Below are positions 20,767 to 31,112 of a stretch of 64,000 bases of DNA, in pieces. The notes below the pieces were generated by a model, which was given only the letters and a program-made list of their open reading frames with translations, was not told where the DNA came from and made no database searches. The DNA lies in the NCBI GenBank assembly GCA_017431515.1, contig JAFRKV010000040.1, forward strand, positions 161,833-225,832, in the 5' to 3' direction. Position 1 is the stretch's first letter. Each line of letters opens with the position of its first letter. Made by a program: the position numbers and the translations under genes. The DNA is from Lachnospiraceae bacterium. Lineage in GTDB: Bacteria > Bacillota > Clostridia > Lachnospirales > Lachnospiraceae.

Positions 20767-22503
20767 CGTTTCCAATGCATACAGGGCTGCCCCGAGGGCG
20801 CCGACAATCTGAGGTTCCCCGGGGAGAAACAGCTTTGTGTGAAGCAGCTCCTCTAAAACGGCGACGACACCTGCATTTTTGGCGACGCCGCCGGTCATCA
20901 TCAGGGTTTCTTCCAAACCGACTTTTCGAAGCATCCCGATTGATTTTTTGGCGATGGCTGTATGAACACCGCGGGCAATGTCCGCGGTTTCTTTATTTTG
21001 CGCAATTAGGGAGATGACTTCGGATTCTGCGAATACCGTACACATACTGCTGATCTCCACTGTTTCTTTGGATTGAAGTGAGAGCGGGCCCAGGGCATCA
21101 ATGTCCACCTCCAGTGAGCGTGCCATTGCCTCCAGAAAACGGCCCGTGCCGGCTGCGCACTTGTCATTCATGACAAAATCCACCACATCCCCTTTTTCAT
21201 TCAACCGGATCGCTTTGCTGTCCTGCCCGCCGATATCAAGAATGGTACGGACGGCGGGATTCAGAAAATGCGCGCCTTTCCCGTGGCAGCTGATCTCCGT
21301 CACGTTTTTGGAGGCAAAGGGAATGCTGACACGGCCGTAACCTGTGGACACGATGCAGCATAGGTCATCCTTTGAGATGTTTGCGGATTTGCAGGTCATC
21401 TCGAGGATCCGGGATGCGCTTTCTGTTGATTTCGCGCCGGTTCTGATGATTTCACAGGCAAGGATCTCTTTTTTTTCATTGAGAAGAACGGAGTTGGTCG
21501 AAGTGGAACCGCTGTCAATGCCAAGCGCATACATGGGCTGATCTCCTTTCGCAGAGCCGATCTGAAACGATTTGTGAGGGAGGCTTTTTTTGGCGGACAG
21601 CTCTTCCAGAAAGGCATCCAGCCTGGTGGAAAGCTGCCCTGCAAAAAGGCCTGTGTAATCCGTTTCGATCTGCAGGATCGGAACAGAGAGGGTTCTTTTG
21701 AAGTCCGCATATTCAAAAGAAAAATTGTCGCAGAACTTGATAGTATGGTAAAGGATGCCGTCCAGACGGTCTGTAAAGCCATCCGTCAGTAAAGAACGTC
21801 CGCTTGCTTTCGTCATGCGCATGCAGGGGAACTGATTTAAAAGGCGAAACGCATAACCGGAAAGAGGAGAAGCATCTGTTTCTTCCGTTATGTTCTGCGG
21901 CAAAAGCTCCCGTGTCATGCCGTTGCAGGTCAGATCAAACAGGATCTCCACATTTCTTTCTGTCAGCAGTGTCCTTACCTGTGTCGGGATGCGCGCCCCC
22001 ATGAGGCCGATTTTAAGAGGCGCATCCGGCGTGGGCTCTTCGGGACGGCAGTTTTTTTCTTGTTCTGACAGGAATTGCTGCAGAGCATCCTCAGCATCCG
22101 CCGGGGAAAAGGAACCTGGGTCTGCCGCCGAAAGGGTCAGGAGCATATCCCGGATTTGACGCGCATACAATTTGCCCGCGAATTCATTGGATTGGCGCGG
22201 GATATCCAAAAGATAAAAAAACCTGTCCGGATACTCCGTCCTGAGGCGGTCATAGAGACGGCGGATACTGTCGCAGCAGGTGGTAAGGAGGATGCCGCAC
22301 AGCGCATTTTCACCCGTAAAAGCGGCAGAGGATGACTCCAAAACCGCCTTTGCGTAGGAACAAACATTGGGATGGAGGAGCGCATCCGCCGTCGGAAAGG
22401 CAGCGGCGGTCTCATCCAGCCGCACCATCTCATAGCCCAGCGCTTCCAGGAGTTCCACCGGCGTATATTTACAGATATAACCGAGTTTTTTTCCGTTTCT
22501 CAT
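20752..22503 (-). CDS. 2-hydroxyacyl-CoA dehydratase subunit fused to its ATPase activator
   Basis: A 583-residue frame with two parts. Residues 1 to about 320 resemble the HgdB/YjiM-type dehydratase subunit, with conserved cysteines in ICKYTP, NVCSYAK and TTCCDS. Residues about 325-583 are a complete BadF/HgdC-type activator: the phosphate loop GIDSGSTSTNSV, DIGGQDSKA, and the two cysteines that hold a bridging [4Fe-4S] cluster between dimer halves (CAAGTGRF and SSMCTVFAESE). Activators use ATP to push a low-potential electron into the dehydratase. Usually these are separate genes. The partner subunit is encoded 3 bp upstream. The substrate cannot be told from sequence; the double-cubane-cluster group is an alternative. 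Confidence 0.85.
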   Translation of the reverse strand: MRNGKKLGYICKYTPVELLEALGYEMVRLDETAAAFPTADALLHPNVCSYAKAVLESSSAAFTGENALCGILLTTCCDSIRRLYDRLRTEYPDRFFYLLDIPRQSNEFAGKLYARQIRDMLLTLSAADPGSFSPADAEDALQQFLSEQEKNCRPEEPTPDAPLKIGLMGARIPTQVRTLLTERNVEILFDLTCNGMTRELLPQNITEETDASPLSGYAFRLLNQFPCMRMTKASGRSLLTDGFTDRLDGILYHTIKFCDNFSFEYADFKRTLSVPILQIETDYTGLFAGQLSTRLDAFLEELSAKKSLPHKSFQIGSAKGDQPMYALGIDSGSTSTNSVLLNEKKEILACEIIRTGAKSTESASRILEMTCKSANISKDDLCCIVSTGYGRVSIPFASKNVTEISCHGKGAHFLNPAVRTILDIGGQDSKAIRLNEKGDVVDFVMNDKCAAGTGRFLEAMARSLEVDIDALGPLSLQSKETVEISSMCTVFAESEVISLIAQNKETADIARGVHTAIAKKSIGMLRKVGLEETLMMTGGVAKNAGVVAVLEELLHTKLFLPGEPQIVGALGAALYALETLFSG

Positions 22504-22506
22504 GAA

Positions 22507-23778
22507 TTATACCGCTCCGTTTTCATTCAGGAGTTCTAAAAAAGCATCTAATCTGGTGCGGATCTGACCATCAGCGCTGTTTCTGCGGTCAATGGCGTCA
22601 CCGTCCAGCAGAAGGATCGGATAACCGGCAGCTGCGGCAGCTTCTTTTAAACGCATGGCGCCGCCGATGGATTGCTTGCATCCCCAATGACAAAAATGAA
22701 TCAGCCCGTCCGAACGGAGCTCATGCGCTGTTTTCAGCACAAGGTCGATTTTTTCCTCAAAGGGGCGATTATAAATATTTTCGATGAGTTTTTTGGCAAG
22801 CGCTGTAAGCGGATCAGAAAGATCAAGCGGTTTGGTGTAATCTATGTTCATTTCAAATCCCTGCAGCTGCCAGGTGTCGCTGAGATTAAAAACATTCTGC
22901 AGGGTGTCATGGTAAAACGGCAGCAGATGTACCCAATAAATGCGTTTGCCGTGAAAAGTGGGACACGACCGGACTTCGTCATAGAGGGACTGAAAGAAAT
23001 GCAGCGCCTCCACGGATCCGATCGCAAGATGTGTGGCAAACAGTTCATACATCTGTAATGTCAGCGTGGTGGGATAGGTTTTCTCCGCTTTTTCCAGAAG
23101 ATAGCGGAGATAAAGGTCTTTTGACTGGTTTTCCCGTTGGAGGATCTCCCGGAGACGATCCACATCAAAGGATTTTCCGGTGTGTTCCTCCAGGGTATGA
23201 ATCAATTCCTTCAACTGCGCAGACACGTATTGGATGCTTTCCGGCGTGGAAACAGCCGGAATATCAAGAAATACCGTCGGAATCCGGCAGTGCTTTTCAA
23301 TGAAACGGAAGGTGTTGAAGTTGGCGTCGCAGACTGTGGAAGTCGTGACGGCAAAGGAAGGCGTTCGCATCACACCGGAGAGCGCGCTGCCGAGAAAGCA
23401 TTTGTGGTAGGAGCATAACGTCGGCGCGAAACCGGCGGCTTCCGCATCATCAATGAAGCGATCCTCGATAAAAAAGCCGGACCAGAAGGAGGATAATGCT
23501 TCCGCGGAGAGGCAGAACAGGTCAAAACACTGGAGGATCTCCACAGGCGTGAAGAGATTTGTCCATGCAGTGGTTTCCGGATGCTTCAAACCGTGCAGAA
23601 TCTGGCCGACAGCAAGCGTGTTCAGTTCCACATAGGCTTTCGGAATTCGTTGATCCGACAGATGCCGGGCGCGGAAACGCTCCAGAAAAAGACCGGCGGT
23701 GATCATCCGCCGGGAAACCTCCGGATGCGCGGGTTGAAAGTGTTTGATGATGTTTCCGTAAGTTTTCACAACGCCCAT
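22507..23778 (-). CDS. 2-hydroxyacyl-CoA dehydratase family subunit
   Basis: A 423-residue protein of the HgdA/HgdB (benzoyl-CoA reductase / 2-hydroxyglutaryl-CoA dehydratase D-component) family. Supporting features are CSYHKCFLG, the TSTVCDAN segment and the C-terminal HFCHWGCKQSIGGA, which places cysteines where [4Fe-4S] ligands are expected. It should pair with the fused subunit 3 bp downstream to form an oxygen-sensitive enzyme. ATG 23778 is chosen as the start because a TTG at 23817 lies upstream of a possible -10 box (TATAAA, 23804-23809); no good ribosome site is seen for either. It diverges from the coiled-coil gene. Confidence 0.8.
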   Translation of the reverse strand: MGVVKTYGNIIKHFQPAHPEVSRRMITAGLFLERFRARHLSDQRIPKAYVELNTLAVGQILHGLKHPETTAWTNLFTPVEILQCFDLFCLSAEALSSFWSGFFIEDRFIDDAEAAGFAPTLCSYHKCFLGSALSGVMRTPSFAVTTSTVCDANFNTFRFIEKHCRIPTVFLDIPAVSTPESIQYVSAQLKELIHTLEEHTGKSFDVDRLREILQRENQSKDLYLRYLLEKAEKTYPTTLTLQMYELFATHLAIGSVEALHFFQSLYDEVRSCPTFHGKRIYWVHLLPFYHDTLQNVFNLSDTWQLQGFEMNIDYTKPLDLSDPLTALAKKLIENIYNRPFEEKIDLVLKTAHELRSDGLIHFCHWGCKQSIGGAMRLKEAAAAAGYPILLLDGDAIDRRNSADGQIRTRLDAFLELLNENGAV

Positions 23779-23880
23779 AACAGGGAAAGGATAACATACT
23801 ATTTTTATAGAAATCAACCTACGGTTATGGTATGATGTAGTTGTTCGGGGTTTTCTTACGATAAAAGGAGACTTAACACT

Positions 23881-24702
23881 GTGAGTTTACAGGACAAGCT
23901 GGAACAGATCCTTAGAGAGATCCATGTACTGATCGCGGAAGCGCAGGTTTATAACGCGGCGGAAAACCAGATCATCATCGACAAAAAGCTGATGTATGAG
24001 CATTTAAACCGCTTGAATGTAGCGATCTATGAGATTATGGATGAGTATGAGCTGACCCAGCAGAGCCGAGACAAAGCGGAGCGGGATGCAAGGAAGCTCG
24101 GGGATGATATTGTGCATCAGGCGGATCTCAAGGCAGAAGACGTTTATGCCGCCTCCATCCTTTATACGAATGAGGCATTATCACGCATGCAGTACATCAT
24201 GCAGGATGCGATCGACCATTTTGAGCTGGCCTGTAATGAAGCGAAGGAGCTGCTTGAGGAAGAAAAACGGACTGTCCGCTCGAACCAGTCTGAGTTGAAG
24301 GGACAGCTGCAGGATTTCCGGGATACGGAGAAGTATCTGAATCTGATCCGTTCCGCGAATAAGGAGATCGAGAAGGAGCGGGAAAGAGAACGGAAAGAAG
24401 AGCAGGAGGCGGAGCGATCGCATTACAGCGAGAGCAAACCAGAGATCAAGATCAATCCTGCTTATTTTGAGCGGATCGGTGTCCCCCTGGATGAGGAAGG
24501 GAATCCTCTGATGCCGGGCTCAGAAGAGCAGCAGGAGAAGCTGTCCGATGGATCCGCAGCGTTTCCGGAGGAAGGTCTGCCGGATGAATCGGATTTTACC
24601 TATGTCGACCTGGAAGAGAAGCCACCGGCGCCCAAGCCTGAGATCAAAGTGAATCTTGACTCCGCGTATTTCAAACGCATGCGGAACATGAAAAAGCCGT
24701 GA
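23881..24702 (+). CDS. Coiled-coil protein of unknown function
   Basis: A 273-residue hydrophilic protein, GTG start with AAGGAG 10 bases upstream. Residues about 1-175 are almost entirely helical with heptad-like spacing and high Glu/Lys/Ala, reminiscent of DivIVA or V-ATPase-H-like stalk proteins, but without the DivIVA N-terminal motif. The tail holds a motif that occurs twice: KPEIKINPAYFERI (about 186-199) and KPEIKVNLDSAYFKRM near the C-terminus, separated by an acidic linker. The repeated motif looks like a short docking peptide. I do not recognise a named family. The next gene has its own promoter, so this is probably a single-gene unit. Confidence 0.6.
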   Translation: MSLQDKLEQILREIHVLIAEAQVYNAAENQIIIDKKLMYEHLNRLNVAIYEIMDEYELTQQSRDKAERDARKLGDDIVHQADLKAEDVYAASILYTNEALSRMQYIMQDAIDHFELACNEAKELLEEEKRTVRSNQSELKGQLQDFRDTEKYLNLIRSANKEIEKERERERKEEQEAERSHYSESKPEIKINPAYFERIGVPLDEEGNPLMPGSEEQQEKLSDGSAAFPEEGLPDESDFTYVDLEEKPPAPKPEIKVNLDSAYFKRMRNMKKP

Positions 24703-24706
24703 TCTT

Positions 24707-24735
24707 TTGACGAATGAAGGCGGATTCTTTATAAT
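24707..24735 (+). promoter_or_regulatory. Sigma-A promoter of the aconitase-family gene
   Basis: TTGACG (24707-24712) and TATAAT (24730-24735) are separated by 17 bp. They lie in the 66-bp gap before the hydratase, followed by GAGAAGGAG as ribosome site. Confidence 0.85.
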
Positions 24736-24768
24736 TGTAAGGATAAAGAGAAGGAGCACAGTAAACAG

Positions 24769-27045
24769 ATGAAATTACATGACAGCGGAGTCTATCTTGT
24801 CCATGGCACGAAATGTATTGCGGAAAACGATCCGGCGCTGACACAGGAGCTTGGTCCTGATGTATCAAAGGATTCGGCAAGACAGGGAACCATAGCGTAC
24901 CGGATTTTAAAGGAGCATAATCAATCCGGCAACATGGAAAATCTTTCCATTCGTTTTGACAAGCTTACCAGCCACGATATCACGTTTGTCGGGATCATCC
25001 AGACAGCGCGGGCTTCCGGGCTTACGAAGTTTCCGATTCCCTATGTGCTGACCAATTGCCATAACAGTCTTTGTGCAGTCGGCGGCACGATCAATGAAGA
25101 TGACCATCTGTTTGGTCTGACCTGTGCAAAAAAATACGGCGGCGTCTATGTACCGCCGCACCAGGCAGTCATCCATCAGTTTGCCCGCGAGATGCTCGCG
25201 GGAGGCGGCAAGATGATCCTCGGATCGGATTCCCATACCCGTTATGGCGCCCTTGGCACGATGGCGATCGGCGAAGGCGGTCCGGAGCTTGTGAAGCAGC
25301 TTTTGAGCAAAACCTATGATATCAAAATGCCGGGAGTGATCGGGGTCTATCTGACCGGAACCCTTGCCCCCGGAGTCGGTCCGCAGGACGTGGCGATCGC
25401 GCTGATCGGAGCTGTCTTTGAGAAGGGCTATGTCAAAAATAAGGTGATGGAGTTCGTCGGACCGGGCGTGGCAGGGCTTTCCGTCGATACGCGGATCGGG
25501 ATCGATGTCATGACGACAGAGACGACCTGCCTTTCCTCCATTTGGCAGACAGATGAGAAGGTGCGGGAGTTTTACCATATTCACGGGAGAGAAGAGGATT
25601 ATGCGGCGCTTTCGCCGGCAGACACCACTTACTACGACGGTATGATCGAGCTGGATCTGTCCGAGATCAAGCCCATGATCGCAATGCCGTTCCACCCGAG
25701 CAATGCCTATACCATCGAGGAGCTGAACCGCAATCTCCTTGACATTCTGGATGATTGTGAGAAACGTGCCAAAGTCAGCTTTGACGGAGCGGCAAAGATT
25801 GATTTGAAGAGCAAAGTCAGAAACGGCAAGCTTTATGTTGATCAGGGGATCATTGCCGGATGCGCAGGCGGCGGGTTCGAGAATATCTGCGATGCAGCGG
25901 ATATCCTGAGCGGCGCCAGCATCGGATCAGATGAGTTTACCCTTTCGGTATATCCCGCCAGCATGCCGATCTACATGGAGCTGGTGAAAAACGGCGCGGC
26001 AGCGAAACTCATGGAGACCGGCGCCGTACTGAAGACCGCGTTCTGCGGGCCCTGCTTCGGTGCAGGGGATACGCCTGCCAATAACGGATTCTCTATCCGT
26101 CATTCCACGCGCAATTTCCCGAACCGCGAGGGCAGCAAGATCCAGAACGGGCAGATTGCCTCGGTGGCGTTGATGGATGCGCGTTCGATCGCAGCGACCG
26201 CGGCGAATCAGGGAATTTTGACAGCGGCAACGGAGATGAATGTGCAGTATACGAAGCCGCAGTATTTCTTTGATCAGAAGATCTATCAGAATCGTGTTTT
26301 TGACAGCAAAGGCGTGGCTGATCCGGATGTGGAGATCAAGTTCGGCCCGAATATCAAGGACTGGCCTGCTATGCGCTCGCTTCCGGATTATCTCGTGCTG
26401 AAGGTGGTTTCGGAGATCCATGATCCCGTGACCACGACAGACGAATTGATCCCGTCCGGCGAAACTTCTTCTTTCCGTTCCAATCCCCTTGGATTGGCGG
26501 AGTTTACGTTGTCCAGAAAAGATCCCGCCTATGTGGGACGGGCAAAAGAGGTCCAGGCGGCGGAGAAGGCGCTGGAGGATGGAAAGGATCCCGTGTCTGT
26601 GCTTTCCGAACTGGCGGATCCGATCAAAACCATTCAGGAAAAGTATCCGGAAGCCACCGGAGAGAAGCTGGGGATCGGCAGTACGATCTTTGCGGTGAAG
26701 CCCGGTGACGGGAGCGCCAGAGAGCAGGCGGCTTCCTGCCAGAAAGTGCTGGGCGGCTGGGCCAATATCGCAAATGAGTATGCGACGAAGCGTTACCGCA
26801 GTAATCTGATCAACTGGGGAATGCTGCCGTTTCTGATCGAAGACGGCGCACTTCCGTTTACAAACGGAGACTATCTGTTTCTTCCGGAAATTCGGAAAGC
26901 GGTGGAAGAGAAAAGCGAAACCATCGAGGCATTTGCTGTGAAGGGCGGGGAGATGAAGCCTTTCACGCTGCGGCTGGGCGACCTCACCGAGGATGAACGC
27001 ACGATCATTCTGGATGGATGCCTGATCAATTATTACAGACATTAA
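24769..27045 (+). CDS. Aconitase-family hydratase (YbhJ-like)
   Basis: A 758-residue aconitase-superfamily enzyme. The three [4Fe-4S] ligands are visible: C365 in [10 protein letters not shown], and C426 and C429 in FCGPCFGAG, with the 61- and 3-residue spacing typical of aconitases. The [12 protein letters not shown] and [14 protein letters not shown] segments add substrate-binding residues, and the swivel domain is C-terminal. The N-terminus ([14 protein letters not shown]) resembles the E. coli YbhJ group rather than AcnA or AcnB, so citrate/isocitrate may not be the substrate. It has its own promoter. The next gene follows after 15 bp. Confidence 0.85.
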   Translation: MKLHDSGVYLVHGTKCIAENDPALTQELGPDVSKDSARQGTIAYRILKEHNQSGNMENLSIRFDKLTSHDITFVGIIQTARASGLTKFPIPYVLTNCHNSLCAVGGTINEDDHLFGLTCAKKYGGVYVPPHQAVIHQFAREMLAGGGKMILGSDSHTRYGALGTMAIGEGGPELVKQLLSKTYDIKMPGVIGVYLTGTLAPGVGPQDVAIALIGAVFEKGYVKNKVMEFVGPGVAGLSVDTRIGIDVMTTETTCLSSIWQTDEKVREFYHIHGREEDYAALSPADTTYYDGMIELDLSEIKPMIAMPFHPSNAYTIEELNRNLLDILDDCEKRAKVSFDGAAKIDLKSKVRNGKLYVDQGIIAGCAGGGFENICDAADILSGASIGSDEFTLSVYPASMPIYMELVKNGAAAKLMETGAVLKTAFCGPCFGAGDTPANNGFSIRHSTRNFPNREGSKIQNGQIASVALMDARSIAATAANQGILTAATEMNVQYTKPQYFFDQKIYQNRVFDSKGVADPDVEIKFGPNIKDWPAMRSLPDYLVLKVVSEIHDPVTTTDELIPSGETSSFRSNPLGLAEFTLSRKDPAYVGRAKEVQAAEKALEDGKDPVSVLSELADPIKTIQEKYPEATGEKLGIGSTIFAVKPGDGSAREQAASCQKVLGGWANIANEYATKRYRSNLINWGMLPFLIEDGALPFTNGDYLFLPEIRKAVEEKSETIEAFAVKGGEMKPFTLRLGDLTEDERTIILDGCLINYYRH

Positions 27046-27060
27046 TAAAGGATCTTTATT

Positions 27061-28440
27061 TTGGACGAAGAAAAGACGCAGGAACCTCAGGAAGAGGAAA
27101 AGAAAAAAGAGGGTGGACTGAAACCCGACCGGAAAACGCTGTTTTCGATCGGGCTGATGATCTTTCTCACTTTTTTTGCGTGCAACATCGTATTCTTCCT
27201 GTTTTATCGTTATGATGGTTTTACGGATGGCTGGAACAACCTTTTGATGGTTTTGCAGCCTGTCCTGTTCGGAATCGTCGGCGCGTATCTGGTCAATCCG
27301 ATCATGAAGGCCTATGAGGCCAAGATGCTGCCGTATTTTCTGAAGAAGTCGAAAAATGAGGTGAGGACCAAACGCCACGTCCGTAATGTGTCGATCACCC
27401 TTGGACTGATCACGTTTCTTGCGATCGTTTCTTTGGTTATTCTGATCATCATCCCGCAGATGATTTCCAATATTTCGGATCTGACCAAAAGTGTGCCGAA
27501 AGAGATCGCCCAGGCAACGGACTGGATGGAAGCGAATTCGGATTCGACTGTGGTGAGCTGGTTCTCCGAACGGCTCAATGACTTGGCGGAGTCCTTTGTG
27601 GCTCTCCTAAAGGGCATATCGTTTGACAAAGGTTTCTCCTATATCACTTCTGTTGCCAGCGGTGTCTACATTGTGATACGTAGTATCATCAATCTGATCA
27701 TCGGCCTGATCGTGGCGGTTTATCTTCTTCAGACAAAAGAAGCTTTTATCGGACAGGGCAAAAAGATCGTTTATGCGCTGTTCAAACCGGAGACCGGAAA
27801 CAAGATCATCCATGTCATGCGGCGGTCGAACGAGATTTTCGGCGGCTTTGTCATCGGAAAGATAATCGATTCCCTGATCATCGGCGTAATTTCCTTCATT
27901 ACGCTTCGTATTATGCAGCTTCCTTATCCGGCGCTGCTGGCGACGATCATCGGCGTGACCAATATTATCCCGATCTTTGGTCCGTTTATCGGCGCGATTC
28001 CCTGTCTGATCCTGGTTGTCCTGGCAAATCCACTGCAGGCGCTGTATCTGCTGATTTTTATCATCGTGCTGCAGCAGGTGGACGGCAATATTATCGGACC
28101 CAAGATTCTCGGTGATTCTACCGGCCTTTCCAGCTTCTGGGTCATTTTCTCGATCCTGGTCGCGGGAGGCTTTTTCGGGCTGCCGGGCATGATCCTCGGC
28201 GTGCCGGTATTCGCGGTCATCTATTATCTGCTGAAGCGATTCTTTGAGGGAAAGCTCCGCAAGAGAGAGCTTCCCACAAAAACAAAGGACTATGTCAGAG
28301 CGGTCAAAATGGATGTGGATACGCATCAACTCCGCTATCCGGAGGATCTGGACGAGCAGGAGATCGCGGCGGAGCAAGAGGGAAAGGTACAGAGAACCGG
28401 ATTATTCAGGCTTGGTAATTTCAAGAAAAAGAAGAAATAA
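27061..28440 (+). CDS. AI-2E/PerM-family membrane permease
   Basis: A 459-residue membrane protein of the AI-2E exporter/UPF0118 (PerM) family. It has a charged N-terminus, then seven to eight predicted helices and the family run PIFGPFIGAIPCL followed by GPKILGDSTGLSSFWVI. Some members export autoinducer-2 and others act as Na+/H+ antiporters, so the transported species is open. TTG is the start with AAGG about 10 bases upstream. A long hydrophilic C-terminal tail ends in KKKK. It is 29 bp from the TPR-ATPase gene. Confidence 0.88.
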   Translation: MDEEKTQEPQEEEKKKEGGLKPDRKTLFSIGLMIFLTFFACNIVFFLFYRYDGFTDGWNNLLMVLQPVLFGIVGAYLVNPIMKAYEAKMLPYFLKKSKNEVRTKRHVRNVSITLGLITFLAIVSLVILIIIPQMISNISDLTKSVPKEIAQATDWMEANSDSTVVSWFSERLNDLAESFVALLKGISFDKGFSYITSVASGVYIVIRSIINLIIGLIVAVYLLQTKEAFIGQGKKIVYALFKPETGNKIIHVMRRSNEIFGGFVIGKIIDSLIIGVISFITLRIMQLPYPALLATIIGVTNIIPIFGPFIGAIPCLILVVLANPLQALYLLIFIIVLQQVDGNIIGPKILGDSTGLSSFWVIFSILVAGGFFGLPGMILGVPVFAVIYYLLKRFFEGKLRKRELPTKTKDYVRAVKMDVDTHQLRYPEDLDEQEIAAEQEGKVQRTGLFRLGNFKKKKK

Positions 28441-28469
28441 ACCTCGTTTTATAGAGGAGGAGACGGATT

Positions 28470-31094
28470 TTGGATAAGTACGAGAGCAAGCTGAGACTTG
28501 ACGAATTAAAGCAGCTCATTGGAGAAGAAAAATATTCGCAGGCGGCAGACCTTTGCGACGAAATCAACTGGAAAAAGATCAAAAATATCAATTCCCTGAT
28601 GCAGGCAGGGGAGGCATATGAGAAGGTGGAACGTTTCGATGATGCGCGGGAGGTGCTTCTCACTGCGTATGACCGTTCCCCCATCGGACGAATGATCATC
28701 TATCGCCTGGCAGAGCTTGCGATCCGGACGAAGAATTTTGAAGAGGCGCAGGAGTATTACGATGAATTTGTGGATGTTGCGCCCCATGACAATCTGAGGT
28801 ATGTCCTCCGTTATGAGATGATGAAAGCGCAGGGAGCGGAGATGAGCGAGAAGATCGCCCTCCTGGAAGAGTTGAAAGAAGAGGAATATACCGAGAAATG
28901 GGCTTTTGAGCTGGCGTTTTTGTATCATAAAGCAGGAGAGAGTGAGAAATGTATAGATGCCTGCGATGAACTTGTGCTTTGGTTCGGAGACGGCCCTTAT
29001 GTGGAGAAGGCGCTGGAGCTGAAAATGCTCTATCAGCCGCTGAATAAGATCCAGGAACAGAAATATCGTGATTTCCGCATGCAAAAAGGAAGTTATGTGG
29101 AGATTCATTCCAACGACCGGGAGAGAGGCGGCGAAGTCTCCAAGGACACCGTCGTGATCCCGGATATCAGTATCAACACGGAGAAATACAATACGGTAAA
29201 CCTGCAGCAGGAGCTGGCAAAGAGCATGCAGCAGATTGCCGAAGCCACGGAAAAAGAAACGGTCTCCGATACCATGGATATGATCAAGAAAATGGTGGAA
29301 GAGATCCCTTACCTCGCCTTGAAGCCGGAAGAAGAGGAGGAGGCAAAAGAGGAAGAAAAGCAGGGTCTGCTGGAAGCCGAACAGGAGATTAATCAGGAGA
29401 TTGATCAGAATTTCCAGAAATACCTCTCAGAGGAGATCGACGGGCAGATGAGCCTGATGGTGCCATCCGGACGTCCCGCTGTGAAACAGATCACAGGACA
29501 GCTTTCCATTGATGAAGTGCTGGCGGAATGGGAAATGACAAGGCGCGCGGCAGAGGCAGCCATTGCGGATGCGGATCAGAAGAAGCTTCAGGTGGAGAAG
29601 GCAAAGGCGCTGCAGGAAGCAGAAGACATCATGAAACGGTTGTCAGAGATCGTACCGCAGCTGGATGCGGGCATGTCGCCGGAAAAGATCCTGGAGGAGC
29701 GGTATACGCAGAATCTTTCGGAGCTTTCCAAAGAAGACGAAAAGGCAGCCACCGAATACGTGGAGAATGTGAACGGCATTCTGCAGGAGGAGATCAACAG
29801 ACTGTCGGCAGATCTGCAGGAAGACACGCTGCAGGAGGATATGGATGCGCTGTCGTCGGAGATTGAGAAGAAGACATCGGAAGAAGAGCCCGATGAGTCG
29901 GAGCCGGCAAAATGGGTGCCGAAGGATATTCATGATGTTGCGGATCAGACACCGCATGAAAAGAAGGTCGTGCCCTTTGTGCCCCCGGTGATTCATCCCG
30001 TGGAGAAAGCGCCGGAGATTCCGGTTCCGGAGCCTGCAATGACGGAAACCGGGATTTCGGGGTCTGCGGCTGAGGAAACAGAAGAGAAAGCGGAAGAGAC
30101 AAACCAGGAGAGCATTCCCGCAGAGCCGGCAGAATTGGCAGTTGATACAAGCGATGCCGCAAAGGAAAGAGAGAAGGTTCGAATCCGTGATACCTCCGGG
30201 CTTCCGGACATGAGCGTGACGCTGAACACGGCACAGCTCCCGGATGTGGTGATGACGGAAGCGGAGATTCTGGCAGAAGAGAAAAAAGAAGAAGAAGCAA
30301 AAAAGAAACAGTCTCCCATGGAGAAGATGCTGGAGGGAAGACCAAAGGAGCTTTCCAGCGAAGAAAAGGAGATATTCTCCTATTTCACCGCAGTCAACGG
30401 GATGGAGGAGCAGATCACAGGTGTCCTGAACCGTTCCACCAAAAAAATCGTGACGCCCGGGCAGCACAGCGGTCATATTCTGATCCAAAGCGGCCACGGC
30501 AATGGTAAGACGCAGCTGGCGACCGATTTCGTCAAAGCTCTGCAGAAGCGCGCGGAAAGGAAGCTGGGTCATGTGGGACGGATCGAAGCCGCAGCGCTGA
30601 ACCAGAAGGATATCGCCGATCTCCTGAAAAAAGTGAGAGGCGGCGTGCTGATCATTGAAAACGCAGGTGATCTGAGCCGGGAAGCAGCCGTAAAGCTTTC
30701 TCTGAACATGCAGAGCGACCAAAGCGGACTGCTTGTCATGATGGAGGATACCAGAGACGGCCTGAACAAGGCGCTTTCCAGAGATTCCTCCTTTGCCGAG
30801 AAGTTTACGGAACGGATCATCATTCCGAATTTCTCCATTGATGAACTGGTGGAATTTGCCAAGGCATATGCCAATGAACAGTTCTACGAAATTGATGAGA
30901 TGGCGATTCTGGCGCTTTACGACAGGATTTCCCAGATCGAGCGTCTGGATGAGGCAACAACACTGGCTGAAGTGAAGGAAATTGTGGATGATGCGATCGG
31001 GCGCGCGGAGAAGATCAGTTTGCGAAATCTCTTCTCTTCCAAAAAAGCGTCAGACGGGGAATACACACTGTTAAAAGAAAAAGATTTTCTCTGA
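28470..31094 (+). CDS. TPR protein with C-terminal CbxX/SpoVK-like ATPase domain
   Basis: An 874-residue cytoplasmic protein with a TTG start after GAGGAGGAG. Residues about 1-210 form tetratricopeptide-like helices. About 210-620 is a long acidic, Glu/Pro-rich low-complexity region. About 625-850 is a P-loop domain: GHGNGKTQ around 675-682 as Walker A, and VLIIENAGD as a Walker B in which Asn follows Glu. It then has a lid segment (IIIPNFSIDELVEFAKAYAN...) that resembles CbxX/SpoVK-type AAA proteins. The ATPase part is therefore called by resemblance and may be inactive. It lies 18 bp before glgB; a role in organising that pathway is only a guess. Confidence 0.65.
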   Translation: MDKYESKLRLDELKQLIGEEKYSQAADLCDEINWKKIKNINSLMQAGEAYEKVERFDDAREVLLTAYDRSPIGRMIIYRLAELAIRTKNFEEAQEYYDEFVDVAPHDNLRYVLRYEMMKAQGAEMSEKIALLEELKEEEYTEKWAFELAFLYHKAGESEKCIDACDELVLWFGDGPYVEKALELKMLYQPLNKIQEQKYRDFRMQKGSYVEIHSNDRERGGEVSKDTVVIPDISINTEKYNTVNLQQELAKSMQQIAEATEKETVSDTMDMIKKMVEEIPYLALKPEEEEEAKEEEKQGLLEAEQEINQEIDQNFQKYLSEEIDGQMSLMVPSGRPAVKQITGQLSIDEVLAEWEMTRRAAEAAIADADQKKLQVEKAKALQEAEDIMKRLSEIVPQLDAGMSPEKILEERYTQNLSELSKEDEKAATEYVENVNGILQEEINRLSADLQEDTLQEDMDALSSEIEKKTSEEEPDESEPAKWVPKDIHDVADQTPHEKKVVPFVPPVIHPVEKAPEIPVPEPAMTETGISGSAAEETEEKAEETNQESIPAEPAELAVDTSDAAKEREKVRIRDTSGLPDMSVTLNTAQLPDVVMTEAEILAEEKKEEEAKKKQSPMEKMLEGRPKELSSEEKEIFSYFTAVNGMEEQITGVLNRSTKKIVTPGQHSGHILIQSGHGNGKTQLATDFVKALQKRAERKLGHVGRIEAAALNQKDIADLLKKVRGGVLIIENAGDLSREAAVKLSLNMQSDQSGLLVMMEDTRDGLNKALSRDSSFAEKFTERIIIPNFSIDELVEFAKAYANEQFYEIDEMAILALYDRISQIERLDEATTLAEVKEIVDDAIGRAEKISLRNLFSSKKASDGEYTLLKEKDFL

Positions 31095-31112
31095 AAATAG
31101 GGGAGGTAGGAA

